A DNA stretch of 5,380 nucleotides, from the NCBI GenBank assembly GCA_031255155.1, contig JAIRTB010000052.1, positions 1-5,380 on the forward strand, written 5' to 3'. A model generated the notes under the pieces. That model searched no databases. It worked only from the letters and a program-made list of their open reading frames with translations, and had not been told where the DNA came from. Position 1 is the stretch's first letter. The number at the start of each line of letters is the position of its first letter. The translations under genes and the position numbers were made by a program. This document shows, piece after piece, positions 1-5,380 of the stretch. This DNA comes from Rickettsiales bacterium (lineage in GTDB: Bacteria > Pseudomonadota > Alphaproteobacteria > Rs-D84 > CACZYB01).

Positions 1-54
1 GCTTGGGATTTTTCTTGCAAATGTATTTAATAGGCCGTGCACAGTTCCGCCCGT

Positions 55-1842
55 CTATTCTCCGTCGACGCGCAGGGCCTTGACGAATACATCTTGGGGT
101 ATCTCGACGCGGCCGAACATCCGCATCTTGCGCTTGCCCTTTTTCTGCTTTTCAAGCAGTTTTCTTTTGCGCGTTATGTCGCCGCCATAGCATTTCGCTG
201 TCACATCCTTGCGGAAAGCCGATATGGTCTCTCGCGCGATGATCTTGGCTCCGATCGCGGCCTGTATGGGAATCTTGAACATGTGCCGCGGGATCAGGTC
301 TTTCAGCCGCTCGCATATTGCGCGGGCGCGGCGCTCGACCCCGCTTTTGTGGGTGATGAACGATAGCGCCTCGACCGGCTCTTCGTTGATGAGGATGGAT
401 ACCTTGGCCAAAGCGCTTTCCTTGTATCCGGCAAGCTCGTAATCGAACGACGCATAGCCGCTTGATATAGATTTAAGGCGGTCGTAGAAATCGAATACGA
501 TCTCGTTCAAGGGCAGGGAATAGATCAGCATCGCTCGCGATCCGACATAGGTTAGGTTTTCTTGGATCCCGCGCCGGTCCCCGCATAGCTTCAACACGCC
601 GCCGAGGTATTCGTCGGGCAGCATGATGGTGGCCCGCACCCAAGGCTCCTCCATTTTCGCGATTTTCGATTCCCCGGGCCAGTCGGCGGGGTTCATGATA
701 GTGGCGTCCGTTCCGTCGGTTAGGGAAAGCCTGTATGCGACGCTTGGCGCGGTGTTCACGATGTCGAGGTCGAACTCGCGCTCGATTCGCTCTTGGATTA
801 TCTCCATGTGTAGGAGGCCGAGGAATCCGCATCGAAAGCCAAAGCCAAGCGCGGCGCTGGACTCGACCTCGTGCGTAAAGCTCGCGTCGTTCAAGGACAG
901 TTTCGCCACGGCCTCTTTCAAGGCGGGATAGTCGCCGGCGTCTACGGGGAACATGCTTGAAAACACCACCGGGACCGAAGGCCGAAATCCGGGCAAAGCT
1001 TCGTCCGCGGGGGCCGCGGCGCTTGTCATGGTGTCGCCGACGCGGCAGTCGGCAAGCCTTTTCACCCCGCTTATCACATAGCCGACCTCGCCGCTTGCAA
1101 GGCTTGGGACCCTGGTCATTTTGGGCGAGAAAATTCCTATCTGCTCGGCCTTATAGTCCGCGCCGTTCGACATCATCCGTATAGGCGAGCCCTCGCTCAG
1201 GACGCCGTCGACTATGCGCACCAGCATCACCACGCCAAGATACGCGTCGTACCATCCGTCGACCAGCAGGGCGCGCAGAGGCTTTGAATCGTTGTCCTCT
1301 GGCGGGGGCAGGCGTTCGATTATGGCGTCAAGGACTTTGTCCACGCCCGCCCCGGTCTTTGCCGAGATCCTAAGGGCGTTCGAGGCGTCGATGCCTATGA
1401 CATCCTCGACCTGGCGCGCGATGCGGTCCGGGTCGGCGGCGGGCAGGTCGATTTTGTTCAAAACGACCTCGATATGCAGGTTCGCGTCGATGGCCTTGTA
1501 TACATTCGCGATGGTTTGGGCCTCTACGCCCTGGGAGGCGTCTACGACAAGTAGGGCCCCTTCGCACGCGGCAAGAGAGCGCGACACTTCATATCCGAAA
1601 TCGACATGCCCGGGCGTGTCTATCAGGTTCAGGGCGATCCCGTTGTGCTCCAAGCGTATGGTCTGGGCCTTGATGGTGATGCCGCGTTCGCGTTCGATGT
1701 CCATGTTGTCGAGCAGCTGGTCCTTCATCTCTCGGTCGGACACGGCGCCGGTCATTTGGATCAAGCGGTCCGCAAGGGTCGACTTGCCGTGGTCGATATG
1801 AGCGATTATGGAAAAATTTCTTATGTTTTCTTTTTTCGACAT
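55..1842 (-). CDS. lepA: Elongation factor 4 (LepA), ribosomal back-translocase GTPase
   Basis: A 595-residue protein, close to the usual family length of about 600. LepA is a membrane- or cytosol-located translational GTPase that binds the ribosome and is reported to back-translocate stalled complexes or assist initiation and 30S maturation. Visible motifs are G1 AHIDHGKST (residues 14-22), G2 [11 protein letters not shown] (51-61), G3 DTPGH (75-79) and G4 NKID (129-132). The EF-G-like middle domains follow, and then the LepA-specific C-terminal domain with [21 protein letters not shown] near the end. The ATG start at 1842 gives the normal LepA N-terminus directly before the G domain. No Shine-Dalgarno sequence precedes it; instead a promoter-like element ends six bases upstream, suggesting a leaderless mRNA. 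It lies downstream of era on the same strand, separated by a 395-base non-coding stretch. All GTPase motifs are intact. Identification is secure. Confidence 0.98.
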   Translation of the reverse strand: MSKKENIRNFSIIAHIDHGKSTLADRLIQMTGAVSDREMKDQLLDNMDIERERGITIKAQTIRLEHNGIALNLIDTPGHVDFGYEVSRSLAACEGALLVVDASQGVEAQTIANVYKAIDANLHIEVVLNKIDLPAADPDRIARQVEDVIGIDASNALRISAKTGAGVDKVLDAIIERLPPPEDNDSKPLRALLVDGWYDAYLGVVMLVRIVDGVLSEGSPIRMMSNGADYKAEQIGIFSPKMTRVPSLASGEVGYVISGVKRLADCRVGDTMTSAAAPADEALPGFRPSVPVVFSSMFPVDAGDYPALKEAVAKLSLNDASFTHEVESSAALGFGFRCGFLGLLHMEIIQERIEREFDLDIVNTAPSVAYRLSLTDGTDATIMNPADWPGESKIAKMEEPWVRATIMLPDEYLGGVLKLCGDRRGIQENLTYVGSRAMLIYSLPLNEIVFDFYDRLKSISSGYASFDYELAGYKESALAKVSILINEEPVEALSFITHKSGVERRARAICERLKDLIPRHMFKIPIQAAIGAKIIARETISAFRKDVTAKCYGGDITRKRKLLEKQKKGKRKMRMFGRVEIPQDVFVKALRVDGE

Positions 1843-1848
1843 TCGGTG

Positions 1849-1877
1849 AGTTTAGCAAGGCCGCGTGCGGATTGCAA
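1849..1877 (-). promoter_or_regulatory. Predicted lepA promoter with extended -10
   Basis: On the minus strand TTGCAA (1877-1872) is followed after 17 bases by TAAACT (1854-1849), which is preceded by TGC, giving an extended -10. Only six bases (1848-1843) lie between the -10 and the lepA ATG, so transcription would be expected to start at or next to the A of the start codon. The match is four of six in each hexamer plus the TG extension with ideal spacing. The -35 overlaps the end of the T tract that may terminate the upstream RNA. Inferred from consensus only. Confidence 0.45.
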
Positions 1878-1879
1878 AG

Positions 1880-2040
1880 AAAAAAATCCCGCGCGCCGTC
1901 GTCGTTCGCCATGCGCCAGCAATATCTTGGGAATACTCCGCTTGTGGGTTCGACCCTGGCGTCGAGCTTCCAGAGCGGTAATACTCGAAGCTTTTCGCGC
2001 ATTTTCCTCCGGCGATAGTCTCATTGTCGCGCGGGATTTT
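1880..2040 (-). ncRNA. Candidate structured RNA domain closed by a 13-bp helix and ending in a T tract
   Basis: On the minus strand the domain begins with AAAATCCCGCGCG (2040-2028) and ends with its exact complement (1895-1883), which runs into seven T (1886-1880). Inside, the helices are properly nested. UCGCC (2015-2011) pairs with GGCGA (1910-1906), and AUGCGC (2002-1997) with GCGCAU (1916-1911). A one-sided bulge GGAGGAAA lies between these two helices. Within the enclosed junction, AGCUUC-GAG (1992-1984) pairs with CUC (1975-1973) and GAAGCU (1970-1965), leaving the 8-nt loop UAUUACCG. A second weak hairpin uses GGGU/ACCC (1956-1946). That is about 33 base pairs without conflict. Size resembles 6S RNA, but the branched fold does not match its rod shape and I see no 6S, SRP, RNase P or tmRNA signature. 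It could also be a small palindromic repeat or MITE-like element. The RNA may start well upstream, near 2197. Confidence 0.4.
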
Positions 2041-2100
2041 GCATGCCGCCGAATTCGTCGCGCCGGGCGCGTCGGTGATATCGCCTGCGGGGCACGGAAT

Positions 2101-2173
2101 AGTTGAACGACCCCATAGCCTTTGTATATACGGCATAAACCCCGATCATGATGGCAGGTTCAACTCAAAGGCT
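2101..2173 (-). other. Two interleaved 8-bp complementary pairs (possible pseudoknot)
   Basis: On the minus strand the contiguous 16 nt AGCCUUUG (2173-2166) plus AGUUGAAC (2165-2158) are matched by CAAAGGCU (2124-2117) and GUUCAACU (2108-2101). The order is X, Y, X', Y', so the two perfect 8-bp helices cross rather than nest, which is the topology of a pseudoknot. The 16-nt strand could stack as one continuous helix, with 33 nt and 8 nt connecting loops. A simple inverted repeat would not give this order. It lies 60 nt upstream of the 158-nt domain and could be part of the same RNA. Chance occurrence of two adjacent pairs is possible but unlikely at this spacing. Confidence 0.4.
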
Positions 2174-2204
2174 TGTAAAGGCCGCTCTCTCTCTCGAAAG
2201 CATA

Positions 2205-2234
2205 AATATATGCATGAAAATAGCCGGATGGCAA
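2205..2234 (-). promoter_or_regulatory. Predicted promoter for the era-lepA intergenic RNA
   Basis: On the minus strand TTGCCA (2234-2229, five of six to the -35 consensus) is followed after 18 bases by TATATT (2210-2205, five of six to the -10 consensus). The -35 starts three bases after the era stop codon. A start site around 2198-2194 would place the GA-rich tract at the 5' end of the RNA. The same TTGCCA hexamer occurs in the predicted promoter of the EnvC-like gene. The AT-rich hairpin GCATA-TATT-TATGC (2213-2200) overlaps the -10 region. Consensus-based prediction only. Confidence 0.4.
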
Positions 2235-2237
2235 ACG

Positions 2238-3110
2238 CTAATTTCGCCAATTCTTGTCGACGGCGACTTCAAGGGATAGGTGAAGCCGGCGGCCTGTGGC
2301 GCGTTCGATGGACTTGCGCGCGGCGGCGCCGATTTCCTTTATCTTCGAGCCTTTCGCCCCCAATATGATCCCTTTGGTCTTTGCCGCCGAGGTGTATATG
2401 GTCTGGCGCACCAGCAAAAGGCGCCCCTCTCCGCTTATCGAATCGGTTTCGACGCGTATGATATAGGGCAGCTCTTTGTGCAAAAGGCGATAGACCTGCT
2501 CGCGTGTGAATTCCGCGAATTGCACCTCGGGCGAAAGGTCGATAGTCGCGTCCCGGGGGAACTCCCAAGGTCTTGCGGGCGCGTGCGATGCGGCCCATTC
2601 AATCAGCTTGCCCAATCCGTCGCCTTTAAGCGAGGATATCATGAATACTTGGTCGAACGCATGGCCGAAGCCTTCCGTCATTGCTTTGGCCAAAGCCAGA
2701 AGGTCCGTCTTTTTCACAAGGTCGACCTTGTTCAGGGCAAGGGCCGTCGGTTTGTCGAGAGTCTTTAACTTGCCGGCTATGCGGGCGAAAGTGGGCGTCA
2801 TGCCCTTGGCCGCGTCGGCAAGGTATAAAACCGCGTCGGCGGAGTCCATCACGCCCCAGGCTTCGCTTACCATGCGCCTGTCGAATCCGGTTTTCGCGTC
2901 GAATATTCCGGGCGTGTCGATGAATACAAGCTGGGCCGTCCCGGCGTTTTTCACCCCTCGGATCGCGAACCGGGTCGTCTGGACCTTGTGCGACACTATC
3001 GCGGCGTGGGTGCCGGTTATGGCGTTCAAGAGCGTGGATTTCCCCGCGTTCGTGGCGCCCAGGATAGCTATGTATCCGCACTTCAATTCATTATCTCTTG
3101 CCAAATCCAC
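2238..3110 (-). CDS. era: GTPase Era, 30S ribosome assembly factor
   Basis: A 290-residue protein, near the roughly 300 residues usual for Era. Era is an essential GTPase that binds the 3' end of 16S rRNA and promotes 30S maturation. Seen in the sequence: P-loop GATNAGKS (residues 18-25, with Thr where most relatives have Pro), G2 HKVQTTR (41-47), G3 DTPG (65-68), G4 NKVD (127-130), a G5-like ISSLKGDG, and a C-terminal KH domain whose GxxG is GAKG (251-254). The protein ends in the typical DKNWRN. The GTG at 3110 gives the expected N-terminal length; a TTG at 3086 preceded by AAGAGA would give an 8-residue shorter version. No Shine-Dalgarno sequence precedes GTG, whereas TGCTAGAAT ends six bases before it. 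It is divergent from the EnvC-like gene, so it is not co-transcribed with rnc from upstream as is common. Identification is secure; the start is less so. Confidence 0.97.
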   Translation of the reverse strand: MDLARDNELKCGYIAILGATNAGKSTLLNAITGTHAAIVSHKVQTTRFAIRGVKNAGTAQLVFIDTPGIFDAKTGFDRRMVSEAWGVMDSADAVLYLADAAKGMTPTFARIAGKLKTLDKPTALALNKVDLVKKTDLLALAKAMTEGFGHAFDQVFMISSLKGDGLGKLIEWAASHAPARPWEFPRDATIDLSPEVQFAEFTREQVYRLLHKELPYIIRVETDSISGEGRLLLVRQTIYTSAAKTKGIILGAKGSKIKEIGAAARKSIERATGRRLHLSLEVAVDKNWRN

Positions 3111-3126
3111 CTTTATATTCTAGCAT
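3098..3126 (+). promoter_or_regulatory. Predicted promoter of the EnvC-like gene
   Basis: TTGCCA (3098-3103, five of six) and TAGCAT (3121-3126, four of six) are separated by 17 bases. The -35 lies inside the first codons of era and the -10 overlaps the era -10 on the other strand. Nine bases separate the -10 from the ATG at 3136, so any 5' leader would be only a few nucleotides and could not contain a Shine-Dalgarno sequence; none is visible. Consensus-based prediction. Confidence 0.4.
3117..3125 (-). promoter_or_regulatory. Predicted extended -10 element for era
   Basis: On the minus strand TGC precedes TAGAAT (3122-3117), five of six to the -10 consensus with the TG extension. Six bases (3116-3111) then lead directly to the GTG start codon, so the transcript would be leaderless. 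No good -35 hexamer lies 16 to 18 bases upstream, which an extended -10 can tolerate. The element overlaps the -10 of the divergent gene. Prediction only. Confidence 0.4.
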
Positions 3127-3135
3127 CGATTTTTA

Positions 3136-4233
3136 ATGAGGAAAGCTTTATTTTTGGTGTTGATGTTCCCTCTTTGCGCGGCGGGGCAGGAGAAGAAAAA
3201 GCTTGCCGCCATAAACAAGAGGATAGAGGAGAAGCGCCGCGAGCAGGACAGGCTTGCCAAGCAGGCCGAGCGGATAGGCCGGGAAATCCGCGGCGTGCAG
3301 GACAGGCTGGTCGCCGCGTCGCGCAACATCAAGGGCCACGAGGCCAGCATCGCGGATTATGACCGCCAATTGTCCTCTATGTCCGCGTCCGAGCGCGCGC
3401 TTCAAGCGAAAGCCGTTTCAAGCGGGGAAAGCCTGGCCCGGATCATTGCCGCGTTCGAAAGCATAGCCCTTGTGCCCGCGGGGTATATATTCATGACCGA
3501 ATCCGGCGCGGACGAAGCTTTCAAGACAAGCGTGCTTTTGAAAGCCATAACCCAAACCCTTGCCATGGCGCGCGATTCGTATGCAAGCGACCTGTCCTCT
3601 CTTGCCGAGCTCAAAGATTCCATATTAAAGGCCAAGCTGGGGATCGTATCCCTGAACACCCGCGTAAAGGCCGAGAAAAGCAGGATTTCGGCACTGATCG
3701 CCGAGAAGAAAGAGGCCTCGAAAGCGTTGGAGAACCGCCACAGGAAGGCCAAGCGCGACATAGCCCGCCTTGTCGCGCAAAGCAAAACCATAGAGGATTT
3801 CCTTAAAAAAGAGGCGCGGCTTAGGGCGCGTCGGGACACATTCTCCGACGCAAGGTCGCGCCGGTTCACGGGCAAGGTTTCTCTGCCCGTGGCGGGCTTT
3901 ATCTCGACTTATTTCGGCGACAGGATAAAGGGCGGCATGCGCTCGAAGGGCCTTTATATCAAGCCGAAGGCCGGCTCCAGGGCGAACGTGCTGTCGCCGA
4001 CCGACGCCGAAGTCGTCTTCGCGGGAAGTTTTTATGGCTATAAGAATCTGTTGATACTGCACAGCGCGGACAATTATTATATCATCATGGGCGGCCTTGC
4101 CGCTACATACGCAAGCGAGGGGCAGAGCCTGCTTGCGGGCGAGCCCGTCGGCGAGTCCGGCGGCGGAGAGTTCTATCTCGAAATACGCGAGGGCGAGCGC
4201 GTCATAAATCCCGCCCGGTATTTCAAGGTCTAG
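3136..4233 (+). CDS. Secreted coiled-coil protein with degenerate LytM (M23) domain, EnvC-like murein hydrolase activator
   Basis: A 365-residue protein. Residues 1 to about 18 (MRKALFLVLMFPLCAAG) look like a signal peptide with a signal peptidase I site near CAAG-Q; the Cys does not sit in a proper lipobox. Residues 20-240 are charged and heptad-like, with two long coiled-coil stretches (about 20-110 and 140-235). A LytM fold follows from LPVAGFISTYFGD (250) to the end NPARYFKV. The zinc ligands of active M23 peptidases are absent. By alignment, HxxxD becomes Ser270...Tyr274, the YxHL histidine becomes Gly, and the HxH becomes Glu345 and Tyr347. This architecture is that of EnvC, a periplasmic partner that activates amidases for septal wall splitting. 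Unlike many alphaproteobacterial envC genes it is not seen next to ctpA; it stands alone, divergent from era. The ATG is the first in frame after the promoter. The activator role is inferred. Confidence 0.88.
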   Translation: MRKALFLVLMFPLCAAGQEKKKLAAINKRIEEKRREQDRLAKQAERIGREIRGVQDRLVAASRNIKGHEASIADYDRQLSSMSASERALQAKAVSSGESLARIIAAFESIALVPAGYIFMTESGADEAFKTSVLLKAITQTLAMARDSYASDLSSLAELKDSILKAKLGIVSLNTRVKAEKSRISALIAEKKEASKALENRHRKAKRDIARLVAQSKTIEDFLKKEARLRARRDTFSDARSRRFTGKVSLPVAGFISTYFGDRIKGGMRSKGLYIKPKAGSRANVLSPTDAEVVFAGSFYGYKNLLILHSADNYYIIMGGLAATYASEGQSLLAGEPVGESGGGEFYLEIREGERVINPARYFKV

Positions 4234-4334
4234 GGCTGCGGCGGCAAGATAATCCCCTGTCCATGATGGTTGCGCCGGTCGCCCGCGCTTTGCCAAAAGA
4301 CGGTTGATGGCGGAATTATCCAATGATAGCGGGG

Positions 4335-5033
4335 TCATCCAAGTTTCGCGATGTCGGGCATATTTACTTCGCGCAGCTCGCCCGGCCGCAGGTCGCCAAG
4401 CTCTATCCCCGCATACGATACGCGGATCAGGCGCGAAACCTCGTGCCCAAGGACGCCCAGCGCGCGGCGGATTTCCCGGTTTTTCCCCTCGCGAAGCGTC
4501 ATGCGCAGCCATGTGTTCGTCGCGCCCGCGCTTTCGATTTCCGCGTGTATGGGCTTGTATCGGATTCCGCCGACGGTCATTCCCCGGGCCAGCTTGTCGA
4601 ACAGGAATTGCTTGGCAAGGCCGCGCATCCGCACGCGGTATACGCGGGGAAAATCTCCCTTTTCAAGCATGCGCTGCGCCGTCCCGGAATTGGTCAAAAG
4701 CAAAAGCCCCTCGCTGTTTATGTCAAGCCGCCCCACCGACAAAAGGCGCCCGCATGAGGAGGGCAGGCGGTCGAATACGCTCTCCCTCCCGCGCTCGTCC
4801 CTGTGCGATACGACCAGGCCTGCGGGCTTGTGATACGCGTATAGGCGGACGGGAGCCGCCAAGGGCAGGGCTTTGCCGTCGATGGATATTTCGTCCGCGT
4901 CTTCCACATTGAATGCGGGCGATGGCACGCGCTCTCCGTTGGCGGATACTTTTCCGGCAAGGACAAGCTTTTCCGCGTCCCTGCGCGAGCATACTCCCGC
5001 GTCCGCGATGGCTTTGGCGATTCGCTTGGTCAT
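4335..5033 (-). CDS. rRNA pseudouridine synthase, RsuA/RluB family
   Basis: A 232-residue protein that should isomerise a specific uridine in ribosomal RNA to pseudouridine. Residues 1-47 form an S4 RNA-binding domain (RIAKAIADAGVCSRRDAEKLV). The catalytic domain follows, with HKPAGLV (68-74), the family signature GRLDINSEGLLLLTN (101-115) with Asp104 as the expected nucleophile, and LREGKNREIRR (180-190). The wording resembles RluB-type enzymes (23S rRNA) more than RsuA (16S), but the target cannot be settled from sequence, so no symbol is given. I chose the ATG at 5033, not the longer open frame, because it begins the S4 domain directly, overlaps the holA stop as ATGA, and has AAGGGA (5044-5039) as Shine-Dalgarno. 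Translational coupling to holA is likely. It converges with the EnvC-like gene across 101 bases. Confidence 0.95.
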   Translation of the reverse strand: MTKRIAKAIADAGVCSRRDAEKLVLAGKVSANGERVPSPAFNVEDADEISIDGKALPLAAPVRLYAYHKPAGLVVSHRDERGRESVFDRLPSSCGRLLSVGRLDINSEGLLLLTNSGTAQRMLEKGDFPRVYRVRMRGLAKQFLFDKLARGMTVGGIRYKPIHAEIESAGATNTWLRMTLREGKNREIRRALGVLGHEVSRLIRVSYAGIELGDLRPGELREVNMPDIAKLG

Positions 5034-5380
5034 CGCTTTCCCTTGCGCGATGCCGTGAAAGCCAGGGCGAACAAGGCGTGCGACGCGATGGCTTCGCCCG
5101 GGCGCCCCGAGGATTTGCACGCGATCTCGCATTCCGCCAGACGGTCTATGGCCCTTGCGCATGCCGCCGCGCTCCATAGCCCAAGCTGTTTTTGATAGGA
5201 TTTTTCGAATAAAAAAGCCCTGCGTCCGAATATGGGCTCCAACATGGATTCGATAGCGGCCCCCTTTTCGTATTGCGCCGCAAGGGGCAGCAGCCGCTCG
5301 GAAAAATGCCTTGCCGTTCCGGAAATCACGGCCGCCGGCTCGGCCCCTTCGGCAAAGGCGCGGGGCAAGATGCGGGCCAG
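5030..5380 (-). CDS. holA: DNA polymerase III subunit delta (HolA), C-terminal part, truncated by the window edge
   Basis: The last 116 residues of an open frame that continues past the right edge, since all codons from 5380 are open. HolA is the delta subunit of the clamp loader; it opens the beta sliding clamp at primed DNA. What is visible corresponds to the C-terminal collar domain: LARILPRAFAEGAEPAAVISGTARHF, then KSYQKQLGLWSAAACARAIDRLAECEIACKSSG and a final helix SHALFALAF. The pattern (W-s-...-al-rLae-e-a-KssG-p) is the family's typical ending in alphaproteobacteria. The AAA-like ATPase-fold domain and clamp-binding residues lie outside the window. The stop codon overlaps the next gene's ATG by four bases (ATGA), so the two genes are co-transcribed. 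The assignment rests on one domain and is good but not certain. Confidence 0.8.
   Translation of the reverse strand: MARILPRAFAEGAEPAAVISGTARHFSERLLPLAAQYEKGAAIESMLEPIFGRRAFLFEKSYQKQLGLWSAAACARAIDRLAECEIACKSSGRPGEAIASHALFALAFTASRKGKR
5039..5044 (-). promoter_or_regulatory. Shine-Dalgarno sequence of the pseudouridine synthase gene
   Basis: AAGGGA reads 5'->3' on the minus strand inside the end of holA, with its GGG six bases before the ATG at 5033. It decides the start over the longer upstream reading frame. It is the only clear Shine-Dalgarno sequence before a start codon among the genes of this window. Confidence 0.6.

Larger units (their letters stand above)
1843..2237. other. 395-base intergenic region between era and lepA, no protein gene supported
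   Basis: Open frames exist here, but none has family resemblance, and the one with a purine-rich leader (GGAGGAAAATG near 2010-2000) runs out of frame into lepA. From high to low coordinates on the minus strand the region holds: a promoter-like pair just after the era stop, a short GA dinucleotide tract (2195-2185), two 8-nt segments with complements in pseudoknot order (2173-2101), a small G+C-rich hairpin (2071-2059, five pairs, three-base loop), and a 158-nt domain closed by a 13-bp inverted repeat and followed by seven T. The lepA promoter comes last. In gammaproteobacteria lepB and rnc usually sit between lepA and era; no remnant of either was recognised. Confidence 0.8.

Noticed and set aside
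1..54. Terminator or promoter downstream of lepA
   Set aside because: The 54 bases show neither a stable hairpin with a T tract nor a convincing promoter pair.
1880..1912. Peptide ATG-GCG-AAC-GAC-GAC (M-A-N-D-D) resembling a tmRNA tag start
   Set aside because: The frame does not end in an ALAA-like tag with stop, and no tRNA-like T arm, CCA end or tmRNA 5' sequence was found nearby.
1946..1960. GGGTTCGACCC on the plus strand resembling a tRNA T arm
   Set aside because: The loop is too short for a seven-base T loop with a five-base stem, and no D arm or anticodon arm fits at the right distance on either strand.
1971..1986. GCGGTAATAC-like string resembling the 16S rRNA 530 region
   Set aside because: The match is about nine bases long; the surroundings do not match 16S rRNA, and it lies in the loop and stem of a local hairpin.
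1589..2002. GGAGGAAAATG followed by a 137-codon minus-strand frame
   Set aside because: The SD-like sequence is only three bases from the ATG and the frame runs through lepA in a shifted frame; the lepA part is clearly a shadow. A short leader peptide cannot be excluded.
1852..2136. Minus-strand open frame of 94 codons in the intergenic region
   Set aside because: No ribosome binding site, no family resemblance, and it lies across the highly paired segment, which explains its unusual composition better than coding does.
2024..2368. Plus-strand open frame of 114 codons
   Set aside because: It overlaps the end of era on the opposite strand and has no recognisable family or ribosome binding site.
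4234..4334. Possible bidirectional terminator between the convergent genes
   Set aside because: Only a 6-bp inverted repeat (GATAAT 4248-4253 with ATTATC 4315-4320) and weak interrupted pairs are visible, with no T tract, so no intrinsic terminator can be supported.
5034..5177. N-terminal extension of the pseudouridine synthase (open frame up to 5177)
   Set aside because: It overlaps the coding sequence of holA, reads as unlike the family, and the ATG at 5033 has a good SD and starts exactly at the S4 domain.

Overview
The window looks like a piece of a G+C-rich bacterial chromosome carrying housekeeping genes, most likely from a divergent member of the Alphaproteobacteria. This rests on remembered family character: the Era G2/G3 region (VSHKVQTTR ... 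DTPGIF), the LepA domain II wording and the pseudouridine synthase all read like alphaproteobacterial versions. No database search was possible. No insertion sequence, phage gene, CRISPR array, tRNA or rRNA was recognised.

Layout. lepA (elongation factor 4) occupies 55-1842 on the minus strand. A 395-base stretch without a convincing protein gene follows (1843-2237). Then comes era (2238-3110, minus). Only 25 bases separate era from a divergently transcribed plus-strand gene, 3136-4233, which encodes a secreted coiled-coil protein with a catalytically dead LytM domain, like EnvC. This gene converges on a minus-strand pair: the 3' end of holA (DNA polymerase III delta, running off the right edge) and an RsuA/RluB-type pseudouridine synthase gene. 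That pair overlaps by ATGA and is probably translationally coupled.

Functionally, lepA, era and the pseudouridine synthase all serve the ribosome (translocation quality, 30S assembly, rRNA modification). holA belongs to the replisome clamp loader, and the EnvC-like protein to cell-wall splitting at division.

The most interesting part is the region between era and lepA. Read on the minus strand it has a plausible promoter just after the era stop codon. Next come two adjacent 8-nt segments whose complements lie in pseudoknot order. A 158-nt domain follows, closed by a perfect 13-bp inverted repeat with further nested helices, and it runs straight into a seven-T tract. This looks like an unannotated structured RNA of up to about 315 nt that I could not assign to 6S, tmRNA, RNase P or SRP RNA. 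Secondly, lepA and era lack a clear Shine-Dalgarno sequence and both show an extended -10 element (TGCTA...) exactly six bases before the start codon. This suggests leaderless mRNAs, in contrast to the SD-equipped pseudouridine synthase gene.
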